From Thermococcus sp. (GTDB lineage Archaea > Methanobacteriota_B > Thermococci > Thermococcales > Thermococcaceae): a stretch of 64,000 nt of DNA. This document shows, piece after piece, positions 1 to 8,750 of this stretch. The DNA is taken from positions 379,803 to 443,802 of the forward strand of contig NZ_JALVUC010000019.1 in NCBI RefSeq assembly GCF_027023865.1, read 5' to 3'. Each line of letters starts with the position of its first letter. Positions within the stretch are counted from its first letter, which is position 1. The position numbers and the translations under genes were made by a program. The notes under the pieces were generated by a model, which ran no database searches, had not been told where the DNA came from, and saw only the letters and a list, made by a program, of their open reading frames with translations.

Positions 1-222
1 CAGTTTTTCAAGAACCCGGATGGAGAGACTTCCCGGCCCGATGTGGTATACTGAACTGTTACTCAGGGTTGATGCGATGATGTGGTGTATGAAGATCTCC
101 TCCGAGAGCTGGTCCGCAAAGACTATGCCCGAGACACCCCCGGCCGGTAGGCCGACTGGAAAAGCGTCAAAGGGTTTCACCTCACGCGGCTGAAGCTCGG
201 CTGGCTTGAAGAACATACCCAT
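1..222 (-). CDS. N-terminal part of an unrecognised protein, cut by window edge
   Basis: The reverse strand is open from an ATG at 222 to the window edge, giving 74 codons that begin MGMFFKPAELQP. A GGAG ribosome-binding site lies 8 bases before the ATG; a second ATG two codons in is possible but has worse spacing. The visible part contains LPAGGVSGIVFADQLSEEIF and reads like a soluble protein that may start a nucleotide-binding fold, but no P-loop is inside the window. I do not recognise the family. Codon use resembles the neighbouring genes. Confidence 0.7.
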   Translation of the reverse strand, partial: MGMFFKPAELQPREVKPFDAFPVGLPAGGVSGIVFADQLSEEIFIHHIIASTLSNSSVYHIGPGSLSIRVLEKL

Positions 223-299
223 CAACGTGACTCCTGCGTTGGGATATTTATAATTTTCCATTGCTGTTTCCAGACAGATAAATAGGGATATGGAGAAAC

Positions 300-689
300 T
301 CAGAGCGTCGAGAGGGCGCCAAGCGTGAAGAGACCGAGGAACGCCAAAATGCCCATTACTATACCTGCTATGATGGCCGCGAGCAACCAGGCTAGAAACG
401 CCTTGATCCAGCCAGTGTCAAAGACGACCTTCACCGCCCAGAGGTTGGCTAAGAAACCCAAGAAAGGAGCTAGGGGTGCCAAGACGAGGGCCGTTAATGC
501 CATGACTATCGCCGCGAGAATTCCACCGCCAAGTATAGCCACCATCGAGCGACCTATCGATGCCTTCTCAATACCTATGAGTTTTCCCGCCAGCCACAGG
601 AAAATTGCCGCTATGAAGAGCGCCACTAGAAAGGCCACTATTCCAACCGCACTCACTTGAAGCATGGGGTCGTGCATATAGCCGTACAT
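300..689 (-). CDS. Small integral membrane protein, unknown function
   Basis: The 129-residue protein is almost entirely hydrophobic. It has about four predicted membrane segments, roughly at residues 13-36, 45-75, 80-95 and 98-126, with short Gly/Ala-rich loops. The start ATG at 689 is preceded by GGTGATATC, a typical Thermococcus ribosome-binding site. A TATA-like AATTTTAAATAC lies upstream on the reverse strand near 725. It is divergent from the DUF63 gene at 793. No catalytic motif is visible. It could be a member of a lineage-specific phage-holin-like or DUF family, but this cannot be decided from the sequence. Confidence 0.75.
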   Translation of the reverse strand: MYGYMHDPMLQVSAVGIVAFLVALFIAAIFLWLAGKLIGIEKASIGRSMVAILGGGILAAIVMALTALVLAPLAPFLGFLANLWAVKVVFDTGWIKAFLAWLLAAIIAGIVMGILAFLGLFTLGALSTL

Positions 690-792
690 GATATCACCGT
701 TTCGATTACGATTCCAGAGTATTTAAAATTTCTAGGGTTGTTCCAAAAGGGTTTTAAGCCGCCCCTTCAATCCCCTGCGGAGGGAGGAAACG

Positions 793-1590
793 ATGGAACT
801 GCTGTGGCACGACCTCTGGGATTTCTTCTATTCATACTTCTGGCACCCGATGTTCACGCGGAGCGGCTACAATGCAGTTAACACTGTCGTTTATGCGCTC
901 ACTTTGGGAGTTGCCGCATTATATGCGTATCGTTACATAATCAAACCCCTCGGAATCAAAATCGACGAGCGCTTTCTTCTAGCGGTCACACCGATGATAG
1001 CCTTCGGGGCCACCCTACGCGCCCTCGTTGACGGCAAAGTCTTTCCAGAGAACCCTTGGATACTCACGCCCGGTATATTCATAACCGCGGCACTACTATT
1101 CGGCCCCGTTCTTGTTCTCGACGCCAAGCTGAAGAGATATCCAATCATAACCACCGCATGGGGAACCGCCCTGGCCATCTGGGCCAACTACCTCTTCGTG
1201 GTACACGCGGTGAACTGGCAGCCCTACGAACTCACGATACTCTATACCCTTGTAAGCTGGGCTGTCGTTCTAGCATTCTACAAGTGGAAGCCCTTCGATA
1301 GGTTCTACCTCTACGCCGTTTTAGCCCATATGTACGATATGGGTTCAACAGTGGTGGGAATTCATTACTACCACTACCATGAGGTTCACTGGCTTGAGCA
1401 CTACCTGGTGCAGTGGTTCGGCCCCTTCGTTTACTATCCATGGATAACGTTCATCCTCGTAGTGACTTACTATATCATCAACGGCTACGTCAAGGACGAG
1501 AACGAGAGGCGCTTCTGGTATTTCATTGTCTACCTCCTTGGCCTAGGTCCAGCGATACGCGACCCGGCGCAGCTGGTGCTCCAGGTGTGA
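793..1590 (+). CDS. DUF63 family membrane protein
   Basis: This 265-residue polytopic membrane protein fits the archaeal DUF63 family in length and character. It has an aromatic-rich N-terminus (LWHDLWDFFYSYFWHP), about eight hydrophobic segments, and a conserved-looking region with YAVLAHMYDMGSTVVGIHYY followed by a His/Glu-rich loop and WFGPFVYYPW. The clustered His, Asp and Glu residues in membrane helices suggest metal or proton binding, which is inference; the family has no known function. GGAGGGAGGAAACG precedes the ATG. The 3' end overlaps the convergent helicase gene by 68 bases. Confidence 0.85.
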   Translation: MELLWHDLWDFFYSYFWHPMFTRSGYNAVNTVVYALTLGVAALYAYRYIIKPLGIKIDERFLLAVTPMIAFGATLRALVDGKVFPENPWILTPGIFITAALLFGPVLVLDAKLKRYPIITTAWGTALAIWANYLFVVHAVNWQPYELTILYTLVSWAVVLAFYKWKPFDRFYLYAVLAHMYDMGSTVVGIHYYHYHEVHWLEHYLVQWFGPFVYYPWITFILVVTYYIINGYVKDENERRFWYFIVYLLGLGPAIRDPAQLVLQV

Positions 1591-4081
1591 GGGTCCTTCC
1601 CTCCTCTATTTCTCTCTTTAGGGTCTTTGCCTCTTCCTCCGCTTTCCGAACGCGGAAGACCCCCGCTATCCTCTCCACCGCCTCAAGCTTTCTCACGATG
1701 CCGTCAAGCCACGTGAAAACATCACCGGGATAAACGATGAGGCCGTAGACCTTCCTGAATTGCTCTGCTATCCCTGTCGGATGCCTTCCGCTCCTCCTTA
1801 GCTCGATTATCATGTTGCTCACGCGCTCCATAGCATAGTCCGTGCAGTCCTCTTCACCGCACATGAAGAAGTCCTGGTAAAGGGTAAAGAGCCTCTCAGC
1901 CGCGTTGGGACTGACCTCGGGGATGACCTTGTCGAGTTCCTCCAAAATCGATGAGAAGCTCGGGGAGAAGACGTTTGCACTCAGCCTTCCCCTCACGGCT
2001 CTCTCAAGTTCCCTCTGAAGGGTTGCACTCATGTATAAGTTCTCAAAGGGAAGAAGCTTGACCGCTATCCACCTGGGCGGCTTTTTGCCGATGTTCTTCC
2101 TTATGAACTCTGCCTCTTTGGGGAGCAGAAAGCTCATGCTGACAGCCCTTCCATATGGGGTGACATCAACCAGGGGTTTCCTGAGTCTTACAAGCTCAAA
2201 CTCCCCCAGCTTCTCCAAAACTCTCTCCGCGCTCTGGTTCGCCCCGAGACACCTAGACTGAACCTCTTCTATAGCATTTAGCCTGTTGAAGACGCAGGAG
2301 TGGGCCAGGACGTTGTCCTGTTCAAGTTCGTCGCTCCACTCAACGGCTACGGGTTCTACCGGTGCAGTTAGGAGTTTAAATGCCACCTCATCTTCTGAGC
2401 CATCCACCTGGGCAGAGTACTTCCTACCCGGCTCGACGATAAGGTAGACCCTCCCCTTTTCGTGGTAGAGGGGCCTCCCAGCCCTCCCAAGCATCTGGTG
2501 GAACTCCCTGACGGAGAGCCACTTGTTCCCCATCGCGAGACTTTCAAAGATTACCTGCGAGGCAGGGAAGTCAACTCCCGCCCCGAGGGCCGCGGTTGTG
2601 ACAACAACGTCGAGCCTCTGAGCGAGAAACTCCATCTCTGTGAGCTTCCTCTGCTTGTAGGGCAAACCCGAATGATAGGGCTTTGCACGGAGGCCTTTGC
2701 TCGTGAGATAGGCGGCCAATTCGTGCGTCCTCTTCCTTGAGAAGGTGAAGACTATCGTCTGTCCTTTGTAACCCTGCTTGGACTTCCTCATTGTTTCGAC
2801 CTTACAAAGAGCCGCTATGTGCCTCCGCTTCTCGCTCTCACTTCTGGCTATGATGATGTGTCTCTCCAGGTCAACGGGTCTTTCGTCGTAGGGGACGAGC
2901 TTTAGTCCAAGTTCTTTTGCCAGCTCCTCCGCGTTTCCGACGGTCGCGCTCAAACCTATAAACTGGGCAGTGGGGTAGAGTTTTCTCAAGCGAGCTATGA
3001 GGCCATCCAAGCGGGGACCGCGCTCCTCATCGTCGAGGGTGTGAATTTCGTCGATGACGATCGTCCCGACGTTTCCTATCCTCCTCCCAGCTCTAAGCAG
3101 GTAGTCTATCCCCTCGTAGGTTCCGACGATTATGTCGGCGTCTATGCCAGTATCAACGACCACCAGCTCGTCCCTCGTCTTTATCCTACTCATACCAACG
3201 CGGATGGCAACGCGAAGGCCGAGTTTGGAGTAACGCCTCTTGAAGTCCCCGTATTTCTGGTTGGCCAAAGCCACGAGCGGCACCAAAAAGAGCATCTTCT
3301 GGCCTTTCATGGCCTTTGGAACGCCGGCAAGCTCGCCTATAAGCGTTTTACCGCTCGCCGTGGCGGAAACGATGAGGAGGTTCTTCCCCTCAAGGAGGCC
3401 GTTTTTGACCGCCAGGCTTTGAACCGGAAGGAGTTCCTTAACCCCCTCTGCCCTCAGGACCCCCTTAAACTTCTCTGGAATCGGAAGCTCATCAATATTA
3501 AGCTTCTCAACTTTCACGTGCTTTGCCTTCAGTTCATCCCACTTCGTTACCTCTGGGTGTTTCGTCGGGTCGAAGCGCGGGTCGAAGGCGTAGAGGACTT
3601 TATCCATATCGCGAAAGCGCTCAAGGAGCTTCCTTGCCTGGTCAAACATGGCGGTGCTCTTGAAGCGGAAGCGGAGCTCCCTCTTAAGCTCATCCTCGGC
3701 ACAGCGCTCACAGATATACTCGTCATGGTATCTGATGCGGTTTCCTTCAGTAAGGACCGTTATCTTCCCCTCGAGGAGGCAGAGCCGACAAAGCTCAGCC
3801 CCCTCAACCCTTTTGTTCTGGAGCCTCCTCCTGAAGTAGTCCCCCCATTCTTCGGCGTTTACGAGGACTATCCTGGCTTGGCGAAGGAGCTTCTCCATCT
3901 CCTTTGGGTTCCTGTACTGGCTCCCCTCAAGGACTTTGAAGAGCCTCCCTTCGTGCATTATGAAGCGGTAAATCGCGTCGGCCTTGAGGTTCCTCATCTG
4001 GGTCAACTTCTCAGGTTCGTTCTCTATGAAGAACGCCTCAAGCTCGTTTTTCTTTCTCCCGGGTCTGATTACAAAGAGCAT
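1523..4081 (-). CDS. Ski2-like DEAD/DEAH-box ATP-dependent helicase with N-terminal zinc ribbon
   Basis: The 852-residue superfamily 2 helicase has a Walker A SATASGKT at residues 239-246, a DEIH Walker B at 344-347, a GLSATVGN motif III, and a second RecA lobe with the QMLGRAGRP motif VI. This is the arrangement of Ski2/Hel308-type enzymes. Ahead of the motor is an extension with two Cys pairs (C98/C101 and C124/C127) that look like a zinc ribbon. The C-terminal 300 residues are helical and unassigned. It is inferred to unwind DNA or RNA in repair or RNA turnover. The start ATG at 4081 follows GAGGGTTGGG. It lies 10 bases downstream of the Lrp gene, so co-transcription is likely. Confidence 0.9.
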   Translation of the reverse strand: MLFVIRPGRKKNELEAFFIENEPEKLTQMRNLKADAIYRFIMHEGRLFKVLEGSQYRNPKEMEKLLRQARIVLVNAEEWGDYFRRRLQNKRVEGAELCRLCLLEGKITVLTEGNRIRYHDEYICERCAEDELKRELRFRFKSTAMFDQARKLLERFRDMDKVLYAFDPRFDPTKHPEVTKWDELKAKHVKVEKLNIDELPIPEKFKGVLRAEGVKELLPVQSLAVKNGLLEGKNLLIVSATASGKTLIGELAGVPKAMKGQKMLFLVPLVALANQKYGDFKRRYSKLGLRVAIRVGMSRIKTRDELVVVDTGIDADIIVGTYEGIDYLLRAGRRIGNVGTIVIDEIHTLDDEERGPRLDGLIARLRKLYPTAQFIGLSATVGNAEELAKELGLKLVPYDERPVDLERHIIIARSESEKRRHIAALCKVETMRKSKQGYKGQTIVFTFSRKRTHELAAYLTSKGLRAKPYHSGLPYKQRKLTEMEFLAQRLDVVVTTAALGAGVDFPASQVIFESLAMGNKWLSVREFHQMLGRAGRPLYHEKGRVYLIVEPGRKYSAQVDGSEDEVAFKLLTAPVEPVAVEWSDELEQDNVLAHSCVFNRLNAIEEVQSRCLGANQSAERVLEKLGEFELVRLRKPLVDVTPYGRAVSMSFLLPKEAEFIRKNIGKKPPRWIAVKLLPFENLYMSATLQRELERAVRGRLSANVFSPSFSSILEELDKVIPEVSPNAAERLFTLYQDFFMCGEEDCTDYAMERVSNMIIELRRSGRHPTGIAEQFRKVYGLIVYPGDVFTWLDGIVRKLEAVERIAGVFRVRKAEEEAKTLKREIEEGRTLTPGAPAAPGRVSLDLGQGGRQ

Positions 4082-4091
4082 CGCCCAACCC

Positions 4092-4553
4092 TCACTTCTC
4101 CTGAATCCAACACTCCTTGAATGTGTCGATTATCAGCGTGGCCTCAACCCGCTCAAGGTTCCTACCAAGGATCCGCTTCAGCTTTCCGGCGAAGGCCTTG
4201 ACCTCGTCCGTATCGTGGAAGTGGGCCTTCACCAGTATCTGCCTCTCCCCGCTCCTCCTGTAGAGGGACTCAACTTCTCCCATCTCTGCCACTTTTCGGA
4301 GGATTGGGTCAACGGTGTGATCGTCTATCGCGAGGGTGAGTTCGAAGAAGACCGAGACGTACTCATCTAGGAAAGCAGGGTCAACAACGGCTGAATACCC
4401 CCTAATTGCACCGAGTCTCTCAAGTTTGTCAAGTCTGTTCCTCACGCTCGCTGGTGAGAGACCTATCCTCCTTCCCAGTTCAGTTAGGGTTATCCTGCCC
4501 TCCTCACGCAGAATCCTCAGCATCTCCCTATCCCTTTCGTCAATTCCGGGCAT
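4092..4553 (-). CDS. Lrp/AsnC family transcriptional regulator
   Basis: The 153-residue protein has the two-domain Lrp/AsnC layout. The N-terminal winged helix starts DERDREMLRILREEGRITLT and has a recognition helix in LSPASVRNRLDKLERLGAI. A C-terminal RAM ligand-binding domain follows from about residue 65. Family members are octameric or dimeric DNA-binding proteins that respond to amino acids. GGTGAGAAA precedes the ATG at 4553. It sits between tyrS (upstream, 56-base gap) and the helicase (10-base gap) on the same strand, so it may be transcribed with them. The effector and targets are unknown. Confidence 0.9.
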   Translation of the reverse strand: MPGIDERDREMLRILREEGRITLTELGRRIGLSPASVRNRLDKLERLGAIRGYSAVVDPAFLDEYVSVFFELTLAIDDHTVDPILRKVAEMGEVESLYRRSGERQILVKAHFHDTDEVKAFAGKLKRILGRNLERVEATLIIDTFKECWIQEK

Positions 4554-4609
4554 TTTCTCACCGAGGTGTGTTCATAAAGGTATCTATGAATAAAACAAAA
4601 ATCCGAAAG

Positions 4610-5737
4610 TCAGCGGGTTATCTTCACCTGGTTCATGAGCTCGAGCGGCTCTGGGTGTTTCTCGAAGTAGTCCCTGACCGGCTTGAGGAGGTCAACAAGA
4701 TAGTCGGCAACGGCGTTCTTGAGGTCGAGCGGGTGAAGCTTGCCCTCGGCGAAGTCCCCCTTCAACTCCTCAAAGGTGGTGTATGTGACGTCTCCGCCGA
4801 ACTTTGCCGGCCTGTGGATGGTGAACTCGGTCGGCTCCTCGCGGAAGATTATGTGCTCGGCCCAATCGAGGACCGGGTTGTACTTGACCTCCCGGGCAGG
4901 GCAGAATGCTTTCCTTAGCTTCCCCTTTATCTCCTCGGGGGTGTCATGGATGAAGACCGCTGAGTAGGGCTTGCTCTTGCTCATCTTCATCTGGGTTTTG
5001 AGCTCCTTGAACTGCTCCTCGCTCTCTATCGGCCAGACGGGCGGCTCCTGGAGGCCGAGGAGGAGGTGGTGGTGCAGGGCGACCGGCTTGAGCTTCTCAC
5101 CCTTCCATTCGAGGGCGTGGTACTTTAGCTTCTGGGCCACTTCTATCGCTATAACGTGGGCCTTCCTCTGATCCATTCCTGCATGGGCTATTGTGACATC
5201 CTGATAGTAGATGTCCGCCACCTGCATGGCGGGGTAGATAAGCTTGGCGAAGTCTATGGCCTCACCCATCTGGCGTCCCATTATGGTTATCGAGCGCATC
5301 ATCCTGGCCAAGGTCACGTTCTTGGATATGTCTATGACGGTCTGCCAGTAGTCGCCCTTCTCCAGTATCTCGCTCGCGAGGACGAACTCCACCTCCTCAG
5401 GGTCGCCGCCCATAACCTTTATGCTCTGCTTCATGCCCTCCTTGAAGTAGCCCAGGGCGACCTTCTGTATAACATCCAAGTCACCACCGAGCTTGTCGTT
5501 GATCCAGCTGTGCCAGTCCGCCAGGAAAATCCTCGTCTTGACCCCCGCCTTTTGGAGGTCGGCTATTTTAGCGCCGGCCATCAGGCCTGTTCCGAGGTGA
5601 ATGTAACCGCTTATCTCGAACCCGATGTAGTGTTTCATCGGGACTCCAATCTCTAAGAGATGCCTGAGGTTCTCCTCGGTTAGAAGTTCCTCAGTAGGTT
5701 TTCGCTTTATGAGTTCTATCCTGCTATCTATGTCCAT
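4610..5737 (-). CDS. tyrS: Tyrosyl-tRNA synthetase
   Basis: This class I aminoacyl-tRNA synthetase charges tRNA-Tyr. The 375-residue protein carries the HIGH-equivalent HLGT at residues 47-50 and KMSKS at 251-255. Its tyrosine-pocket region (YPAMQVADIYYQDVTIAHAG, about 168-187) and length match archaeal/eukaryotic TyrRS rather than TrpRS. An upstream GTG at 5746 is also possible, but GGTGGTGAGC places the ATG at 5737 at correct spacing. A CCCTTAAAGG TATA-like element lies about 45 bases upstream on the reverse strand. Confidence 0.96.
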   Translation of the reverse strand: MDIDSRIELIKRKPTEELLTEENLRHLLEIGVPMKHYIGFEISGYIHLGTGLMAGAKIADLQKAGVKTRIFLADWHSWINDKLGGDLDVIQKVALGYFKEGMKQSIKVMGGDPEEVEFVLASEILEKGDYWQTVIDISKNVTLARMMRSITIMGRQMGEAIDFAKLIYPAMQVADIYYQDVTIAHAGMDQRKAHVIAIEVAQKLKYHALEWKGEKLKPVALHHHLLLGLQEPPVWPIESEEQFKELKTQMKMSKSKPYSAVFIHDTPEEIKGKLRKAFCPAREVKYNPVLDWAEHIIFREEPTEFTIHRPAKFGGDVTYTTFEELKGDFAEGKLHPLDLKNAVADYLVDLLKPVRDYFEKHPEPLELMNQVKITR

Positions 5738-5890
5738 GCTCACCACCTGAGTGGAAAACGGTGCAGACCTTTAAGGGTTTTACCCCAAAGTTTCCAGTCA
5801 TATCTTGGCCCGGAAAGTTTAACAGGGCCGAAAAACTTCCTGATTCATAAGATTTATAACTTCCTCTTCGTTACATAACCGGGTGATACC

Positions 5891-7000
5891 ATGAAGAAGG
5901 TTGTCATAGTAATAGCAGCTGTCGTGCTGCTGTCTCTTTTTGGTGTTTTTGCCACACCCATGGCCAGCGCTGCAAGCACCGGAAAGCCAGTTATAGCAGT
6001 GGATCTCGCCCACGGCGAGAACCCGAAGGGACTGACACCGGTTACCTACAAGAACAAGACCCTTACGGATGGAATGCTTGACGTTCTGACTCAGTACAAG
6101 TTCGTTTACTTCGGCGACACGAAGTACGAGGACGAACTGGGCATTAAGGACATAGGTTCCAAGATAACCTACGACGCCCTCCACAACAACAACGTTACCA
6201 TGCTTATACTGGGCCAGCCCACAAGCCCGTTCCTTCCGGATGAAATCCAGGCAATAAGGAAGTGGCTCCTTGAGGGTGGGCATGTTCTCTGGGTTGCCGG
6301 CGACAGCGACTACGGAAGCGGCGTCAAGACTCAGCAGTTCGTTGACAGCCTCCTCGACCAACTCAACATAACCAACCTGCGCGTTGACCTCTGCTCCGTC
6401 GAAGACGCCGTTAGCAACGCAGGCGGAAAGGCCTACCGTGTCATTGCCTATGACGACCCCTGGAAGGACACCCCAATGAGGAACATCCTAGTCCAGAACC
6501 TCAAGCACGATGGAAAGATACTTGCCCACGGTCCGGGTGTCATTGCATGGGTTGACAACCCCGACGGAAGCGGAAGCTGGCACCAGCTCAAGCCGAACCT
6601 CAAACCACAGGACGCCTACGTCATTGTCCACAGTAGCAACAGCTCAGATATCACGGAGAACAACCCCCCCGCGGGGAAGGCCTACAGTGCCGGCAGCACA
6701 GGGCAGTTCCCGATTATAGCGGTTCAGATAGTAACCCCCAAGGGCAAGAAACCCGACGTTATAATCGTCAGCGGCGAGACCCCGATTGGAGGCTACGAGC
6801 CGATGTGGACCAGCGAGTACTACAAGGTTCCGCTTGACGGTCCACAGGTTATAAGCAACATCTTCGCGTGGAGCCTTGAAATGACCAAGAAACCAGAGAC
6901 CAGCTCCAGTTCAAGCGGTAGCGGAAGCAGCATCTGTGGTCCAGCTTTGATAGTCGGCCTCGCAGCGCTTCCACTCCTACTCAGGAAGAAGAGGGAGTGA
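5891..7000 (+). CDS. Secreted CGP-CTERM protein with ThuA/GATase-like domain
   Basis: The 369-residue protein has an N-terminal signal peptide (about residues 1-28, ending near MASAAS), a globular domain, a Ser/Gly linker and the Thermococcales CGP-CTERM tail ICGPALIVGLAALPLLLRK. That tail is believed to mark proteins for processing and lipid anchoring at the Cys on the outer cell surface. The middle contains VIAVDLAHGENPKGL and a stretch ending PDEIQAIRKWLLEGGHVLWV, like DUF4350/ThuA-type GATase-fold domains seen in surface transport proteins. GGTGATACC precedes the ATG and a TATA box (AGATTTATAAC) lies about 35 bases further up. It directly precedes the ABC importer genes, so it may assist that importer; this is inference. 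Confidence 0.85.
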   Translation: MKKVVIVIAAVVLLSLFGVFATPMASAASTGKPVIAVDLAHGENPKGLTPVTYKNKTLTDGMLDVLTQYKFVYFGDTKYEDELGIKDIGSKITYDALHNNNVTMLILGQPTSPFLPDEIQAIRKWLLEGGHVLWVAGDSDYGSGVKTQQFVDSLLDQLNITNLRVDLCSVEDAVSNAGGKAYRVIAYDDPWKDTPMRNILVQNLKHDGKILAHGPGVIAWVDNPDGSGSWHQLKPNLKPQDAYVIVHSSNSSDITENNPPAGKAYSAGSTGQFPIIAVQIVTPKGKKPDVIIVSGETPIGGYEPMWTSEYYKVPLDGPQVISNIFAWSLEMTKKPETSSSSSGSGSSICGPALIVGLAALPLLLRKKRE

Positions 7001-7072
7001 GCTCTTCCTTACTTTTATGTTTGAACCATAGTATTTTTAACAAACCTTCCTAATTTGGCAGGAGGGATTTGA

Positions 7073-8545
7073 ATGAAAAAGGTTGCGGCTGCACTTTTCA
7101 TTCTGGTGCTGGCCTTAAGTGTTGTGGCCAGCGGATGTATGGGTAGCAATGGGAGCAGCGGTTCAACAACAGCCACCTCTGGAAGTAGCGGAAAGGGTAT
7201 AACCCTAGTTATTGTGACCAGACACGACGCGACCATCCAGTACAAGACAAAGCAACTCTTCCTCAAGAGCGCGATAGCGAAGGAGTATCACATAACCAAC
7301 CTCAAGTTCATAGGCGTTCCCGAGGCCCTCTGGCCACAGTACATCAAGCAGGGCGCTGACGTTGGATGGGGAGGAGGTCCGACTCTCTTCGACGACATGT
7401 ACAAGATGGGTTACCTCACCCCGATAACTGACCAGAAGATACTCGACCTCCTCGGCACCAAGATACCAACCGAGCTTGCCGGAATGCCGATGGTCAGGAG
7501 GGACCAGAACGGTAAGGTTTACTGGATAGCGGCGGCGCTTTCGTCCTTCGGTTTCACGGTCAACAAGCAGGTTCTCAAGAAGCAGAACCTTCCGTTCCCG
7601 GAGAAATGGGAAGATGTTGCCTCACCCGCATGGGCACGCGACCCGCCGCAGTACGGCATAGCAGACCCGACCAGGAGCACCTCGAATACCATGATCTATC
7701 AGATCATCCTCCAAGCCTTTGGATGGGACAAGGGATGGAGGGTAATGACACTCATAGCTGCAAACTCCAAGATCTATGAGGCCAGCGACGCCGTCAGGGA
7801 TGCGGTCATAAACGGTGCGATTGCCGCAGGGAACACCATCGACTTCTACGGTTACACCGCAATGAAGCAGAACCCGAACTGTGTCTACGTCATCCCGAAG
7901 GGAGAGAGTGTTATCAACGGTGATCCAATCGCACTTCTCAAGTACAGCAAGCACCCCCAGGCTGCGCAGGCCTTCATCTACTGGGTTCTCACCCAGGGTC
8001 AGGCCCTCTGGATGAGTCCTGATATCAACAGGCTCCCAATATGGGGAGGTATATTCAACCAGACCATCACCCAGCAGTACGCCAGCGTTCTCTTCAACGG
8101 AAAGTTCGTGGGCAAGACCTACGGCCAGGCTAGGCCCGCACTCCTCGAGGCTTACAATCTCGCTATACACAGCAAGGGGATAAAGTTCAACAGCAAAGAA
8201 GCCCTCGCCATCGTCAACACCCTGCAGTACTACTTCAAGGCCACCCTCATTGACACCAACGGCCCACTCCACCAGGCCTGGATTTCAATGGTGAAGGCTC
8301 TCAAGGCGGGCAAGATAACCCAGGCCCAGTTCAACAAGCTCGAGCAGGAACTTACCGCACCGATTCAATTCAAGGATCCGCTTACGGGACAGATCACGAC
8401 ACTAACCGAGAACTACGCCGCGAAGATAAACAACAAGATAGCAACCGATGCGGCCTTCCAGAGTCAGATGATGCAGGAGTGGAGAACGGCCGCCCAGGCG
8501 AAGTACAACAAGGTTCTCCAGGATCTTCAGTCCATGGAGGGCTGA
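7073..8545 (+). CDS. ABC importer substrate-binding lipoprotein (AfuA/COG1840-like)
   Basis: The 490-residue protein starts with a lipoprotein signal peptide ending in SVVASGC, with the lipid-attached Cys at residue 22, followed by a Ser/Gly/Thr-rich surface linker. The body has the type II periplasmic-binding-protein layout: GVPEALWPQYIKQGADVGWG near the N-lobe, a hinge around PEKWEDVASPAW, and VIPKGESVINGDPIALLK in the C-lobe, as in iron(III), thiamine and phosphonate binders. The ligand cannot be read from the sequence. GGAGGGATTTGA precedes the ATG and GTATTTTTAAC serves as TATA box. It is followed by a matching permease and ATPase. Confidence 0.88.
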   Translation: MKKVAAALFILVLALSVVASGCMGSNGSSGSTTATSGSSGKGITLVIVTRHDATIQYKTKQLFLKSAIAKEYHITNLKFIGVPEALWPQYIKQGADVGWGGGPTLFDDMYKMGYLTPITDQKILDLLGTKIPTELAGMPMVRRDQNGKVYWIAAALSSFGFTVNKQVLKKQNLPFPEKWEDVASPAWARDPPQYGIADPTRSTSNTMIYQIILQAFGWDKGWRVMTLIAANSKIYEASDAVRDAVINGAIAAGNTIDFYGYTAMKQNPNCVYVIPKGESVINGDPIALLKYSKHPQAAQAFIYWVLTQGQALWMSPDINRLPIWGGIFNQTITQQYASVLFNGKFVGKTYGQARPALLEAYNLAIHSKGIKFNSKEALAIVNTLQYYFKATLIDTNGPLHQAWISMVKALKAGKITQAQFNKLEQELTAPIQFKDPLTGQITTLTENYAAKINNKIATDAAFQSQMMQEWRTAAQAKYNKVLQDLQSMEG

Positions 8546-8750
8546 GGTGCTTTTCCACCTTCTTCTCAATTTTGACCGATTTGCCCCATTCTTTTAACAT
8601 GCCCGTGTGCAGAGTTGTAACGTTAATCCGGGTTAGGGGATTCAAAATTTTCCAGAGCAAGCCTTTCAGAAACCTTTAAAACCTTCCCCATCAAAACCGG
8701 GTAGAAACTGAGGGACAGTGTGAGTTAAAAAGCAACGGGAGGTTAACATA

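Noticed and set aside
3041-4120. A 359-codon frame antisense to the helicase
   Set aside because: The opposite strand carries a complete helicase with all motifs; the antisense frame lacks family motifs and a ribosome-binding site.
5819-6361. A 180-codon frame antisense to the first CGP-CTERM gene
   Set aside because: The plus strand has signal peptide, promoter and CGP tail; the antisense frame has none.
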